Shown: positions 36,655 through 49,663 of the stretch, piece by piece
Layout of the letters: each line of letters begins with the position of its first letter
Position numbering within the stretch: the stretch's first letter is position 1
Assembly: GCA_025617745.1 (NCBI GenBank)
Contig: CM046856.1
Span: 35,024,208-35,088,207, forward strand
Reading direction: 5' to 3'
From: Heliocidaris erythrogramma
Taxonomy: Eukaryota > Echinodermata > Echinoidea > Camarodonta > Echinometridae
Length of the DNA: 64,000 nucleotides
Position numbers and translations under genes: made by a program
The notes under the pieces: generated by a model
What the model was told of the DNA's origin: nothing
The model's database searches: none
Seen by the model: only the letters and a program-made list of their open reading frames with translations

Positions 36655-37973
36655 ACCGCGCGTTATAGGAAATTGATCTAGCGATATCCAATTTCCGATT
36701 TTGACGCTGAGCGGAATCAATGATCTGGGAACAAGTTGGGCTTGCTTAGAATGTAAGAAAAAAAAAACAAAAAAAAAAAACACCTTAACGCTTTATAAAG
36801 CAACATGATTAACATTAGTGGATGTTGTGGAAAAAATGAATGTTCATTTTAAGTTCTTTTCCTACTAAACAAACAAGCAAACAAGAAAGAAAAAAAAGTT
36901 ACCCATAGTCAGTATTTTGAGGGTAGAAGTACATTGATGAATTGATTAAAACGTATTGAAACTAAGTTCAGGGGCTTGCCTCTTGTACAAGCTTTGCTTC
37001 TTTCTGGCAAGTCCCTCCGTTTTACACTTATTATAAGCTAAAGTGTTGTTATGTTGCTGATCCTTTTTCAAGAATTATGATATTTTCATGTATTCTATAT
37101 GACACATGTTCTAACAACTTTGCTGTATTATATTTATTATGGTCATGTTTCTTTATATTTTGTTTATGTGAAACGGAAAAAGAATAAATACAAATGATAC
37201 AAATGATGAATAGTTCCATGGTAGATTGAATATTTTCATGATAAAGGGATACTATGAACTATTAAAGTAGCTTCAGCCATACAATCGTAAATTGTCCGCG
37301 ATGTCTTTATAAGTTTATTAGGAAGACTTTCCTGAGATACTATTACTAATGCCATTAAACCTACTAAAACTTCATTCACCTTAGTAGGCTATACATGAAA
37401 TCTGAAGAAGATATATAGATCACGTTCTTCTTTAACAGTAGCCACTGTTATCAAAGCGTTTGACCTGAAAAGAAAGAAACCAATCACGCAATTAAATTGA
37501 TCTTCTCTGCATGAACAAGGGGGCTCTGAGTCAACCGGTCAAATCTTAACGGTCATTGTACTTTTGGGCATGTAGGGTGCCTTTAAACATGCTTTAAATT
37601 AACAGTAAATTGTCTGTGCCTCTAATTTTCCCATCATGCCCCATTCTAGTTTGTAGATGCTTAGAATGTATCTGTAGGCAATTCCCCAAATGTGCAACGT
37701 CAAAAATAATAGTTTGAAATATAAAATGTACCTATTTACCAATCAGCTGTTTGTCGAAATTCAAAATAAAATGCAATTAATTTTCACATTATAATCTCAA
37801 TTTAGCAGTTACTGTAAGGTGGTGCTCTTCAGGTTTTTGCCAGTTTAATGCCATTTTAAAGTACATCCAAGTATAGTTGACTAGTAGTCATTGGTATGTA
37901 GGTATTTTCCACGGGACCACCAATTCATTTATGAGTTTCCCCCACTCTTTTTAAGTTCATTGACTGCATAAAC

Positions 37974-38298
37974 TTCTCAAGCTCCATATGCTTCCAAGCG
38001 TACCTTCATGCATGGATTTACCGATTTTGTGATAACGATGAGATTAACAGAAATAATATCGAAATACTAATGTTGGTTTTTATAATTGTTTGCGATTTAA
38101 ATATATCTATGTTTTGAGTTTGTTTTTTTAGATTTCCATTATATGCAGAAGATATCCAAGCTCTTTATGCTGGCAAACCTACCCTCATGCATGAATTCTA
38201 CCGATTTTGTGATAACGATGAAGTTAAAAGAAATCATAATGTTGATTTCTATAAATTATTGTTGGCGATTTGATCATATCTATGTTCGCATTATTTCA
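37974..38298. repeat. Diverged tandem duplication, offset about 180 bp
   Basis: CCGATTTTGTGATAACGATG occurs at 38021 and 38201. The surrounding text (TCATGCATG, GTTGRTTTCTATAA, GCGATTT, ATATCTATGTT) also repeats in the same order. No coding content. Confidence 0.7.
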
Positions 38299-39451
38299 GT
38301 ATGACGAAGAAGAGAGGAAGATTGAGTTACGAGCGAATGATTTTAGATGGATAAGTCACAAGCGATCGCCCATCCCGTTGTCTCTCCTCCGTGCCGCATA
38401 AGAGCACACGACATGTGCTTGTTCGCTTGATCGAGAGTGCAGCTCAGATCTTCCGATTTAACTTGAAGCGATTGACATCTCCCAATCCCCGGAATTGATT
38501 ATCAAGACCCCCTTAATGATGACAATTAGCCTTCTGGAACCAGGGTTTAGGGGTGAGAAATTGAGATTAATTGAACTTATTGTCAACCATTGATCTGTAG
38601 ATCACAAAAAAGGAAAAAATAATGCTTTGAATTCATTCAGAGTTTGTTCCTTTGGCTATACAGCCCAAGAGACCGACAGCGCAAGAGACTGACAGCCAAC
38701 GAAACTGACACGTCGGTCTATATACCGGGATGCTCCGGTTCATTTCTTACAAACATGTATCACTCAAGTAGACCATGTAGACTGTGCCATTTTCGGCCGT
38801 CGTTTTGAGGTTGGTTTTGAACCTGGGACCTTAGGTGGGACCCTTGGTAGGGCTTTTGGGGAGACTGGTGTTAAAACTTTTGCTGTTAAACCTTTGTGAA
38901 TCATTCTTATTCAGTGATGCTAACCTGATGAAGTAACAATTATCCAATATAGCAACGTGCGCCATTAATGCCCAATTTTAACCTTCATAATAACAATAAC
39001 TGCGTGTAGACAGGCTTAGCCGTCAGTAATAACTTCATCACTGCAATGATGTATGCAAATTAGCCACGATGACAATGATGATGATAATTGATGATAATTA
39101 CGATTGTCAAATGACTGATCGAAACACTCACCAAACTTTACTCTGGAGAGAAGGAACAATAATACAGCACCGATATAAGCTGGATCGATTTATTACAGGT
39201 ATAATTTATCAGACAAACCCGGCCTTTAACATGCACGCTTCTTCAAACATCACCCATGGTCTTTTTGCAGTTGCATTGAATGTATGTCATGGACCCTGCC
39301 CACAAAAGCCAATATAGCAAATAATGAATGATAGAACAATAACCATCTCAGTTCTCTCCGCAATCTATCCTTGGCGCTGTCACTCATATTTTGTTCAACA
39401 TTAGCCCAATAATTAGCCCTTCACTATCTTGAAAAGAAATTATCTTCATTT

Positions 39452-39595
39452 GGCCCAGTTTCATAAAACTTAGCAATAACAGTTGCAACAGATTTATGAC
39501 AAATGTGCTCTCACTACCTCTCAGCCAATCAAATGCTATGATTTCGGTAGCTTTTAACAGTTATTGTGACTTGTTACAGTGTTATGAAACGGGCC
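39452..39595. mobile_element. Foldback MITE, diverged stem with shared loop
   Basis: The ends are GGCCCAGTTTCATAA and TTATGAAACGGGCC. The loop CTCTCAGCCAATCAAATGC ... GGTAGCTTTTAACAG is clearly that of the family at 30058, but the arm sequence is largely different while still self-complementary. Confidence 0.72.
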
Positions 39596-39805
39596 CCTTG
39601 ATACTCCAGTCACACCAACTAGACCGACACACGATCGACAACAGACCTAACAAAATATTACATTACATCGAATGGCCAAGAAAAGGTCGGTTTTGAGTTG
39701 ATGTGGAGTCGCTTGTGCGGTGTGACTGATACTGTTACCTTGCACCCTATGTATCTCGTATAGCTAGTAGCAATTATGTTAGCCCAATCCCTTCTCATAC
39801 GTTCT

Positions 39806-39943
39806 GGCGAGCGTTTCATCAAGCGTTTTGTCAGTGATTTTTACCGACAAATTTGCTCTCAGCCAATCAGATGCAAGGATTTCAGTAGCTTATAACAGTT
39901 GTCGGTAAAAATCACTCACAAGACACCAGATGAAACGCTCCCC
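39806..39943. mobile_element. Foldback MITE, GAGCGTTTCATCAAGCG family
   Basis: Close relative of the copy at 30058, with the same loop and orientation. The right arm carries ACACCAGATGAAACGCTCCCC-like text with a few mismatches to the left arm. Confidence 0.83.
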
Positions 39944-40352
39944 TGAAATCTACCCGTAATCTATATTTGGCACTGTCACTCAGTTTTTGTTCGATATTAT
40001 AAGCCTATATAATTGTCTCTTCATTTGAAATGAAAGTGTACCCAATGCCAAGATTCCTGGAGTGTGGTCAGAAATAAAGGATACTGGAATATGACTCGTC
40101 ATGTAATGGGGAAGTTTGGTAATCCTTGAATTCAATGTTTGTCGTGGTTTTTATACGAGGCGATTCATTTCCCCTTTCGATTGATGCTTTCGAGGTTTTG
40201 GTTCAGTTTTATGATCATGCATTTCGCCAGGGGGCTTTGATATAATTTGTAATTTCAAGTTTGTGATGAAATGGGACGTCAAATTTACATCTTCCATTTA
40301 TATAGGAAGTAAGCCAAGATATTAAAAAAAAATAATACTGCTCTTCCTGAGG

Positions 40353-40500
40353 GCCCTGGAGTTATTACCCCAGCATTGCTGGGCACCCATTTAATACACC
40401 TGGGTCGAGAGATACAAGGATGTAAGCAACGAGCAAGGGTCGAACCTAGTACCTCTCGTATTAGAGTCCGGAGAATACACCGATAACACACTGCTCCCGC
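40353..40500 (-). mobile_element. tRNA-derived SINE fragment
   Basis: The plus strand has ACACCTGGGTCGAGAG and AGGGTCGAACCTAGTACC (B-box complement), then an A-box-like region. This matches the head and middle body of the SINE family. The body is shortened and the tail is missing. Confidence 0.65.
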
Positions 40501-40799
40501 TTCAAACTACAAAAAAGTGCGTTGTTTCCAAATGAGGCTCTGCCCAGATCATTAGCAGATGTCATTGCAATACAATAATGAGTGATGTACAAAATGGCTT
40601 ATTTGAATGCAGCGGAGTGCATCGATCGCATCATGTTCGCCTTGACATTATTAGGTTAAACCTAGTGAAGTAAATCATCTGTGGTCGTTCATCTGCACGA
40701 TATCGGCAGTCTAGTGAACATAGGCGAACAGGGCAGGAGGGGGGGGGGGGGGGGGGGCTGCACCCCTGAGAATTTTAAAAATACAAATATTCGGGCAAC

Positions 40800-40895
40800 G
40801 GTTACCTCACATTCGGGTAGCGAGGTTCCCGAATATCCACATATTCGATCAGCGAGGTTCGCGAATATTCTCATATTCCAGGAGCGAGATGCTCA
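40800..40895. repeat. Short tandem repeat of about 41 bp
   Basis: ACATTCGGGTAGCGAGGTTCC, ATATTCGATCAGCGAGGTTCG and ATATTCCAGGAGCGAGATGC follow each other with CGAATAT spacers. It lies just after the G run at 40739-40757. Confidence 0.55.
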
Positions 40896-41992
40896 TCCTC
40901 GTTTCCTGACAGGCAGCGGGATACCCGCATATGGTTATTATATATTATTTTGTATGTGTATTTTGATTATAAAATAACATTTATACCATACTTTAGTGTC
41001 ACTATTTTGCGATTTACATCTACAAAATTAAATTCAGAAACTGTAAAGGAGGAGTTATAGCTCCGCTGGCGAAAATTTGCCCCTACACCTATGCTGCTGA
41101 ATGTTTTACGAAAGACAGTTCGAAGTCAAAATATCTGGCCTGGCACATTTTGATACCAGGTAAACAACATCATGAACATGAAACATTATATACGCAACAA
41201 ATTTATTCACTTTCAGTTTCGCAAAAGATTATCTTAAAGTAACACATCAATCAAAATGTGATATTTTCATTCTTCTCTTTATAGAATACTGTGTTATTCT
41301 GGCATATAGAATTATAGCATTGAAAACAGGGGTGGAACCGGGATTCTGTGGAAAAAAAAGAGGATAAGGGGTACGGGGGGGGGGGGGGGGCACATAATCT
41401 GACAAGAAACATAAATATTTTTTGTGTGTACGTAATGGATGCCAGATTAAGAGGTGAGGAGAGAGCACTTTTTCAAGGGTACCCTATAGGCTTAAAAAAT
41501 GCGATTGTCAGAATACATTTGTTATGCAATTTGAATGTTTTCTCTTTTACCCAAAAGATTCCGGAGATCCCTCGTTTGTCGTGTTTGTTCTGGCGGCTTT
41601 GATGATACTTGAAAGGCTTGTTGTGAACATAATCTCGTTGGTTCGTATTTTTAGGGTATCTTCAAAATACTAGTTTGAATGGAAGATAAGTTTTTGTTCG
41701 TTTAGAAAATAGGATTAATAAGGATATGAAAAGAAAATTCTCTCGGGTATTCTCCTTTGTGATGAAAATTACAATTTCCTGAGTGATCTGCCGACGGATT
41801 ATTTCTACCAGGTAATAGAATTAGATTAAATGAACCAGGGATAAATTCTTGAGATGGGACGTTCAACAGTCCACTCGAAAAAGTGAAAACATTATCTATC
41901 CTTGAGCAGTGATAAGAAGATTCAGCCTAAACTATTGAAAAAAGGAAGAAGAAAATAGAGAAGCGAAGAGAGACAGAAGAAAGAGATAGGCC

Positions 41993-42002
<10 letters not shown>

Positions 42003-42025
<23 letters not shown>

Positions 42026-42026
42026 G
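42003..42026. repeat. (GA)n microsatellite
   Basis: Plus-strand GAGA run inside an A/G-rich stretch from about 41940 to 42070. Confidence 0.85.
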
Positions 42027-44215
42027 GGAGGGGGAGATAGAGAGAGTGAAAGGAGGAGAGATAAAAGGAATAATATACAAATAAATAGGGGAAGAACATT
42101 TTGAAAAGAGACAGTACGGTGGCTCTTACTGACAAAAACAGGGGGAAAAATAAATGTGTATCAGACTAGCTATTAGATTAATACCACTTTGAATAACTCT
42201 GTAATGTATAAGATCATTTAGCATGTAATGCCGGAATTGGATTGTGATTATTGAATTATGCTTGTGAGGCAATAAAAAAAAACAACAACAAGCAAGCTCA
42301 GGGGCCGTGTCTGCCCTTATAATTTTTCAGCTATTGTAAAATGACATTTAGTTTATACATCCCTTTGGTCATCACCCGTTTTTCACGTAAATGATACGGA
42401 TACACATAAAAGTGGGTCAAGATGACTTTATCTGACTGAGGTAAATTCACTGTGACTGAAGGGTCAGTTCTGATGGTCAAGCACTTAATGGATGATAATA
42501 TGATGACCATGAAGCCAGTAATCAATGACCATCTACAGGAAAGAAGGGCAAGTTTTGACTTATCTGTTATTTCCTCTCCCTTCCTTGTTACCCCGCCCCG
42601 TTTGAGCATACTTTAGTTCCATTACAATTTAGATTAGTATCTGTTGGTATCTTCAAACTTCATATTGGTCATACAATATTTAAAAGTACAGAATTGTTAT
42701 GCATTGTATTTTTTTTTTGCAGAAAATAAACAAGGATACCGTTTTACACATTTATGTAACTTAAAAGACAGTGTTATTCATTTTTAACGCAATGATTAAC
42801 CATTAAATTGATTTATGACAGAACATCAAAACAACACAACATGATAATGAAATCCCGTATAAAACATTATCGGAAACTATTATTGAAACGATATGAAAAT
42901 TGATAACACAGATATAAACCTATTGATATTTTGTCAGAGTATGAGTGATTTTCTGGCGAAAACTTTAATGTCCGGGCACCATTATAAAGTGCTAGTATAC
43001 ATTCTCACTCCCTTGAGTCTACATCCATCTTCATGACGTGAGTTTTGATAGCTATATAACACGTTTGACATATTTTCAACATGAAACTTGAGCACAATTC
43101 ACATAAAAGTCGGGTTTGTCCCATTTTGGTCATTATGGATACGGTACGCTACGAATTTATCTCAAAATTATGGAAACCAGTCACTTGGGAAACGCGCACA
43201 TCTTAAAGGTTGATTCTAATCGTACCCGCTGAGAGTAGCATGAATTTAACCATGCTTCCAGCCTGATATTTTCTCACTAATCAAGTCAGTATACGTTGTT
43301 CCTGACTCTACATGCATGTAATAGCGGAACTTTCTGCTGTCTCAGTTGAACTAAATTTGATTGATTGGGGAAAAATGTATACGGTAATTTTTTTCAGGGG
43401 AATTTGAAACATCTTTCCCCACTTCATATAAGATACTATAATGATAACACTTTCTATACTCATTTTTTAAAAATTATTGATACTAATAGCACTGATAAAC
43501 ATTTTAAATCACTGTTTTATCCTGAAAAATCGCAATTCAGTCTACGAACTGCGAGAATTGAATTTACTTAGCAAAACCCCCCAAAACACTTATCATCATT
43601 GAAAATAAAATAACAAATCATAGGTCTACTAACCATGTTATAGCTTGGAAACATGGGAAAGAGAAGGTGGAGAATCGAAGCAAGGACCTATTATAGAGTA
43701 TAGGTCCATGGTCGAAGTCGCATCAGTGCTAACGTACCATTTGTTAACTTTTTGTGGTTTTCAGCAAGGTTTATTAAAATTGGTTACCATTATGATTGTC
43801 AAACCCTATAATACAAAATTATCCCTATTTTGTTTTTACTCCATAATCATGCTAATCAGCATGTCGAATAATTTAAATACAGTTTCTTTCAAAGTACAAT
43901 TACCCACACCCAAAATTTCCTTCAAGCAATTAGTCTTATTATGCTTCGAAAATTGTCGGTAATTATTATGGCTTTTAATTTCATCAAGGGCGATTTACTT
44001 GAATATAAAAGGTGCTGTACATTTCCATTTTTAGCATGGTAGAAGTTTGCTAAAATCTAATTATCAACTTATTGACCGGAATATTAAGTAGTTTCAAATA
44101 AGGAAAAAGGTATAATCGTTTTGTGCGTTGAAAGAGAGGTATGGCCTTTGTGTTTCGTTTTATTTTGTTTTCCTCGTAAATTTGAAGTTATTCGAAGAAA
44201 ACTACCAAATAATGT

Positions 44216-44246
44216 AAGAGAGAGAGAGAGAGAAAGAGAAAGAGAG
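44216..44246. repeat. (GA)n microsatellite
   Basis: Short GAGA run with one GAAAG interruption. Confidence 0.8.
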
Positions 44247-45285
44247 AAAATATCGGGAGAAATATTTCACCCGCTTTTTGGTTTCTATTTGTCATGTTTC
44301 CTAAACACTTTGAATGATTATTTCGTTCGAGCCAAAGATTTTAAATAAACCATTCAAAATAATAAGTACCTCGTCAATGTGGTATTATTTTAAGCCACAT
44401 TTCCTGACATCAAAGTGGCTTTAAATTAAGATAACAACAATATTTCGCACAACGTTGATATTTTCTCACCTTTATGATATTTTAATACTAGGCAACTTTT
44501 TAGTCCAATCATGTATATGAAAAGTGCTTTGAGCAAGCAGGTTTCTCCTTGAATCCAGTGGGTATTTGGCGAAAGAGAAAAAGTATTTAATCAACAAATA
44601 CTGGAAAATTTCTCTTGCATGATTGGTGGTGACTCTTTATTGTAATGTATGATAGCCTACATCTTAATAGGCTGAATAACCCTGAAAGTATCAATTTATC
44701 AAAATCTTCTGGAATCAAATTACTAATAACAATGTGTTTATTGTGTAAATCAATATTAGAGAGTGAATAAGACAACGAGAAAAATTAAAGATAAGGTCGA
44801 GTTGAGTTCTAGTCATGCAATTACTTTGTGAAATAAACTATTCAACAATGTAATTAGGAAAGGTTGATTCTGCTATTTAGTACAAAATAATTGATGTATA
44901 CTGTGAGGATTTGGAATCATCAAAATGATTAGACCCAAACTTGCTGAAAGTGACATGCTCTGCACACAGAAATGGGACTACACACATATGACACATGTGA
45001 CATGAAAGTTTGGTTCAGAGTTTTCAGCTATTTCTTGTCATATTTTGACTATGAAGGCGTTTGAAGAACAATCTTTTGCAGGTGATATTTTCTTCTGTGA
45101 TATTCTTCTAACCTGACATAAAAAAGATTGAGAAAGTACGTAAAATCTTTCCCACCTTTACCAGATTTCAATCTTCTCTTTAGGCAAAGATTCTAAACAA
45201 TGATGACCAGTTAAAATAACGACATAAAGACTTTATTTTATGCACCTCTCGATACACTTCATGACACTTATCATGGTTGAGCCTA

Positions 45286-45485
45286 CACTGTAAAAAAATT
45301 GTCTGTAATTTTACAGCAAATCTGGCGTCAGCAGAGTCGCCATAACTTCTGATGTAAAAATACAGATTAGTTGTAACTTTTCCCTATGACATTGATGTAC
45401 AAATAACATCAGATTAGCTGTTATGAGTAAATACAGAACTAATCTGTATTTTTTCCCCTGTAAAAATACAGATATTTTTACAGTG
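45286..45485. mobile_element. 200-bp MITE, CACTGTAAAAAAA ends (copy 2)
   Basis: Second full copy of the family at 25585, in the same orientation. It keeps an ACATCAGATTAGC segment that differs in the other copy. Internal palindromes of TACAGATTAGT / ACTAATCTGTA sit inside the terminal repeats. Confidence 0.83.
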
Positions 45486-46089
45486 TATTCTGACAAAGTA
45501 GTTTTGAGGTCTTACCCAATGTCTGTATAATCCTGGCTACTTAAAACATTTTCTGAGAATCGTCAAATTTGAAACTTGGTCCTGGGGGAGGATATGAAAG
45601 CAAGATTGATCATGGAAAATCACTTCCTTCCAGTAGAAATTATGAAGAATGCGTACTCATGTCCGATATCTTACATGGGGACAATTTTTCAGACTGCAGC
45701 CTATCACTAGTTACGTTTTGAAAAGGTTGAAATGTACTTTATTTTATATGCATTCATCAAGATTCTTCAACATGTTCAAAAGGAATTAGCGAGAGGTGTG
45801 CTACTTTGACAGTAATTGATCATTTGTTAAAGTCGAATGTAAGGAAGGAGTGACGTCGACCTCTTGATGTCGACGAACTGGGTGCTCAGTAGTCGCAATA
45901 GTGGATGAAAAAGCTACTGTAGTTTTCATACTGGGTGATTATAACTGTGTAAGCAACAAGGAGAAAGGAGAGAAGAGAAAGGAGAGAAGAGAAAGTAGAG
46001 AGAGCGAAAGACAGTGAGGGTTATAGAACTTAGATAATTATGAAAGGATACAATTTAAGTATTCTTGGGCAGAAGCAAAATCTGTCCAC

Positions 46090-46109
46090 GGAAGAAGAAG
46101 AAGAAGAAG

Positions 46110-46132
<23 letters not shown>
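46090..46132. repeat. (GAA)n then (GA)n microsatellite
   Basis: Five to six GAA units pass directly into about twelve GA units. Another A/G-rich tract lies at 45957-46010. Confidence 0.85.
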
Positions 46133-46140
<8 letters not shown>

Positions 46141-46794
46141 AGTGGCAAAGCTGACGAGGTATCTGAATGACAAAATAAGACGATCAATAATTAATTACAA
46201 TAATCAGGATAATCATAATTCTGACACTCATGATTTTCCTTTCGAAAGGCTTACTAAATCCGCATGAAATTACACTTGTGCATGAATTCAAGAAGTGTCC
46301 ATAACGGATAATGCCTTTCAAAGTCTCTGATTTAGTCTTTTGAAACATTAAACAAATTATAAAATGGTCTAATAATCATAAACAAGCTGAAAATAATTCT
46401 TATCAAACATGCTCTTGTTATAAGATGAGATCGTTTTTGTAACCCCTTTAAAAAAATTCTCCGTAACGTCCACTTCAATGCATATGGAGTGGTTTCTGGA
46501 ACATTTTTTTTTTCTTATTTGCCCCCAAGCGTCAATATGTCCTCATTACTGTGTGCTACTTGCCATTACGGTACATGTTGTGAAAGTTAAATTGGATTGG
46601 ATACAACGTTAGCAGGGTTAGTTTTTGTGTAGTTTATAAGAAAACTCTGACAACTGAAGTTTTTGAAAGTACCTATATATTATTATGTAGCAATAAGTTA
46701 TCTTAAAATAATGAGAATGCTTGAATTACACTTTAAAAAAAACATCTAGTCATTTTTTTTACCAGATCGCCTGGTCACATTTTCTCAATTCTAC

Positions 46795-46829
46795 AGTCAA
46801 ATCTGACTAGATTCTAGTCATATTTGACT
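46795..46829. repeat. 35-bp near-perfect palindrome
   Basis: AGTCAAATCTGACTAGA pairs with TCTAGTCATATTTGACT with a single mismatch pair. It may be the core of a small unrecognised MITE starting near 46732. Confidence 0.55.
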
Positions 46830-47952
46830 AAATTGTTATTAGATTGTACGCAAATATCTATCTCAAACTGTTTCAAAATAACAAAAAGTTTCAGGACAAA
46901 AAAAATTGTTTAATCAGTGTGTTCTAAACTCTTTCATTTTCCTCTTTGCTATATCTTGTACTTCTTAGATATTAAATTTCATGAACGCACCTAAAAAAAA
47001 CTTATATCAACTACCTGCAAATATGATTCAAGAATAAATTTTAAAATTTGTTTTTCTTGATGTATAAGACGCTTCGAATGAATGTTTCGTCATAGTGCCA
47101 AACCTGTTAAATTATGACACTGATCAAGGACTCTATTGTTTGTTTGTTAATATGTTTTGTATTTTCCGCTTAAAACTTAAAAACATATGAATCAGAATAT
47201 CAGAATAAACATATCAAGATTTACGGTTAGATATCTCTACTCTGTGTCATTCATCATGTTCATAAAAAGTGGCTCTGGTCTTAGAGGTACATTAATTCCT
47301 TTGTTTCAACTTGATTATTACAAATCTTTATCTCCATGTCAAGCAATAACCTGGACATGCACAATTGATCAGGGATCATGTGATAATGACTTTCTTTTAT
47401 GTTTATGAAAAGTAAGATTTTTATGACTTCCCGGAGAAGGAAATCCTTCGAAGTGGAGATATGATAGAGTGGCACTTGAAGCATTGTTAGAAGGAAGAAG
47501 CTTCCGTTTATGTCATAAACATGATAAATCCTCTTATAATTCAGGGATAGGTGTTCCAAGGAGACACGAATTGCTGAGAGAAATTGAATAGTTAAAGAGA
47601 AGGTAGAGTTCTGGTAAAGGTAAGAAATCAATTTGTTTGTGAGCTTTGCCATGCTTTTTATGTCAGTTTGGAAGAATATTATAGTAGAATTGTCCCTGTT
47701 GTTCAAATGCCCTCATATTGGAAATATGACAACAAATAGCTGAAAAATTTAAGCCATGTAATATGCATAGTCCACAGGCGTAGCCGGGATTTTTCAATAG
47801 GGGGTGGGGCAAACATGAAGGATCCAACCGCATAACCAGGATTTCATTTTAGGGGGCTGTTGTGAGCACGCGAAGAGTGCGAAATTGGTGATGAGCTCGC
47901 AAAGCGTGCTTCCCAGCGGTGGATAAAATGAATTGTCACCAATGGCCAATAA

Positions 47953-48278
47953 TAGGGACTTTTCGATTTGCACGTTCACTAGTGGACTGCTACGTGCGGT
48001 AATTCAATGGACTGCTTTGTGTTAATGGTATACAAAGCCGGTGAAGCGAGGCACCACGCTTTGTGCAAGAGCGGCTCACGCGTCCACTTTCTTGAGGACG
48101 ACCAGGATTTCCACCCAAAACGCGTACGTCCACAGGGCAGTGGACGAGTGAGCCGTTCTTGCACAAAGCGTGGGGCCTCGATCGCTTCGCCGACTTTGTA
48201 TACCATTAACACAAAGCAGTCCATTGAATTACCGCACGTAGCAGTCGACTGGTGAACGTGCAAATCGAAAAGTCCCTA
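47953..48278. mobile_element. 326-bp foldback element with arms of about 140 bp
   Basis: TAGGGACTTTTCGATTTGCA pairs with TGCAAATCGAAAAGTCCCTA at the far end. Pairing runs nearly throughout, including GCAGTCCATTGAATTACCGC and TTAACACAAAGCAGTCC. AAT flanks both sides. Because of the symmetry the same protein-like frame appears on both strands, and neither is a gene. Confidence 0.83.
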
Positions 48279-48859
48279 ATCGGTCGGTTTGGAGTCTGTG
48301 TTAGGGTCGGTCTGGCGGTGTGACTGGTTTTCTTTTCACTGGAACGAAAACTTCAATGTTTAATTGTTCATGCATTTGTATGCATTTTATTATGAAGAAG
48401 AATGCGCGCTATTGGTTTTCTACCTATCGTGTGTTGCATCAGCGCTCGATGCATAAAATCATCCCCTCAAGATAATGATTACATACGACCGTACCTACCT
48501 TCTTTTTTTGATCCCATAAGAAGCTACCGTAATGGTCAAAATCCATTGAGAAACTGCAACTATTGTTAGATATAAAAACCATCCTTTGAATTTTTTTGAA
48601 AGTTAATGGCGCATGAGTTAATACATTTACACAATCCCACAAGATTGATAATCTTCTTAAATCTCTGCAAGTTCCACTAGTTATCCTCCTCTGTATACTG
48701 GTATGTTGTCGACGGTCTATATCCTCACCAGTGCCAACAGTATTAGACCAAACAAATTAATCCCAAACTCTGGAACAACTTAAATGACTTTCAAATGCCC
48801 CTCACTCCATACATCTACTCGTACTTTAAAAAAATATACAATAAAGTCAATATCAATAT

Positions 48860-49663
48860 CAATATCTGATTGTGTAATCAGTCCGTCCTTGAATTGTCGT
48901 AACCTTGGTGTTATGTTAAACTCGTCCATGTCACTGTCAACTCATGTGCCTAGTATCTGTAAGTCGGTTAGGTATCAACTGAGAAACTTAGGTTTTATTA
49001 GGAAATACTTAAGTCGTTCAACCACAGAGAAACTTGTTCATGCTCTTATCTCATCACGCTTGGATTTCTGTAATTCCATCCTCTATTTGCTCCCTGACAC
49101 GCAACTCGTTCGTCTCCAGAAACTACAAAATACTGCTGCGCGTATAGTCACACTTTCTCCTCGTAGAACTCACATTACCCCCATTCTCAAAACTCTCCAC
49201 TGGCTCCCAGTACGTGACCGAATCATTTTTAAGTTGTTGCTGCTAGTTTTTCGTTCCTTACACGAGTCTGCTCCTTCCTACAATAATTATGAAGTTGATT
49301 GTTAAGTATAAGCCTACAAGACGTCTTCGTTCATCTCAATCCTTCTTATTAGTTGTCCCTAGAACACGCACTTCCTGGGGGGATAGAGCTTTTTCTCATT
49401 CTGGTCCGTCCCTATGGAATAAACTACCACTCAGTATTCGTAGCCTTGCATCCCTTCAGGACTTCAAATCTGCTCTAAAAACCCATCTTTTTCGAAACAG
49501 TCCTATTTAATGAATACAGTTATAATTTATGTTTTTAGTGTACATATAACTCTACTTTAGTGTAAGAATTCGATATACATGTATATATTTGTTCATTATT
49601 GTTAAATTGTAAAGCGCCATGAGCGTCAGAGCCTGGCGGATACCGGCGCTATATAAATGTTCA

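Larger units (their letters stand above)
33001..39451. other. Long intergenic stretch with G-runs, no gene
   Basis: Contains G runs at 33905, 34045 and 35195, the C run at 36632 and the tandem duplication at 37974. The stretch 38290-38560 is less AT-rich and unique-looking, so it is a candidate for conserved non-coding DNA, but nothing in it proves function. Confidence 0.5.
40758..45285. other. Long intergenic stretch, no gene
   Basis: A G run with a degenerate element near 41328-41390 (left end CAGGGGTGGAACC) and GA repeats. A 105-codon frame at 43645-43962 lacks any recognisable motif. Confidence 0.5.
45486..47952. other. Intergenic, no gene
   Basis: GA-type repeats, a small palindrome at 46795 and a 141-codon minus-strand frame at 47281-47706 that resembles no family I know and has no coding-like neighbours. 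Confidence 0.5.

Noticed and set aside
47281-47706. 141-codon minus-strand frame
   Set aside because: No recognisable domain, no neighbouring exon-like pieces and ordinary intergenic composition; chance is likelier than a gene.
47979-48263. Overlapping open frames on both strands with almost the same peptide
   Set aside because: They are the two sides of a palindromic transposable element, so the shared peptide is caused by inverted symmetry and not by coding.
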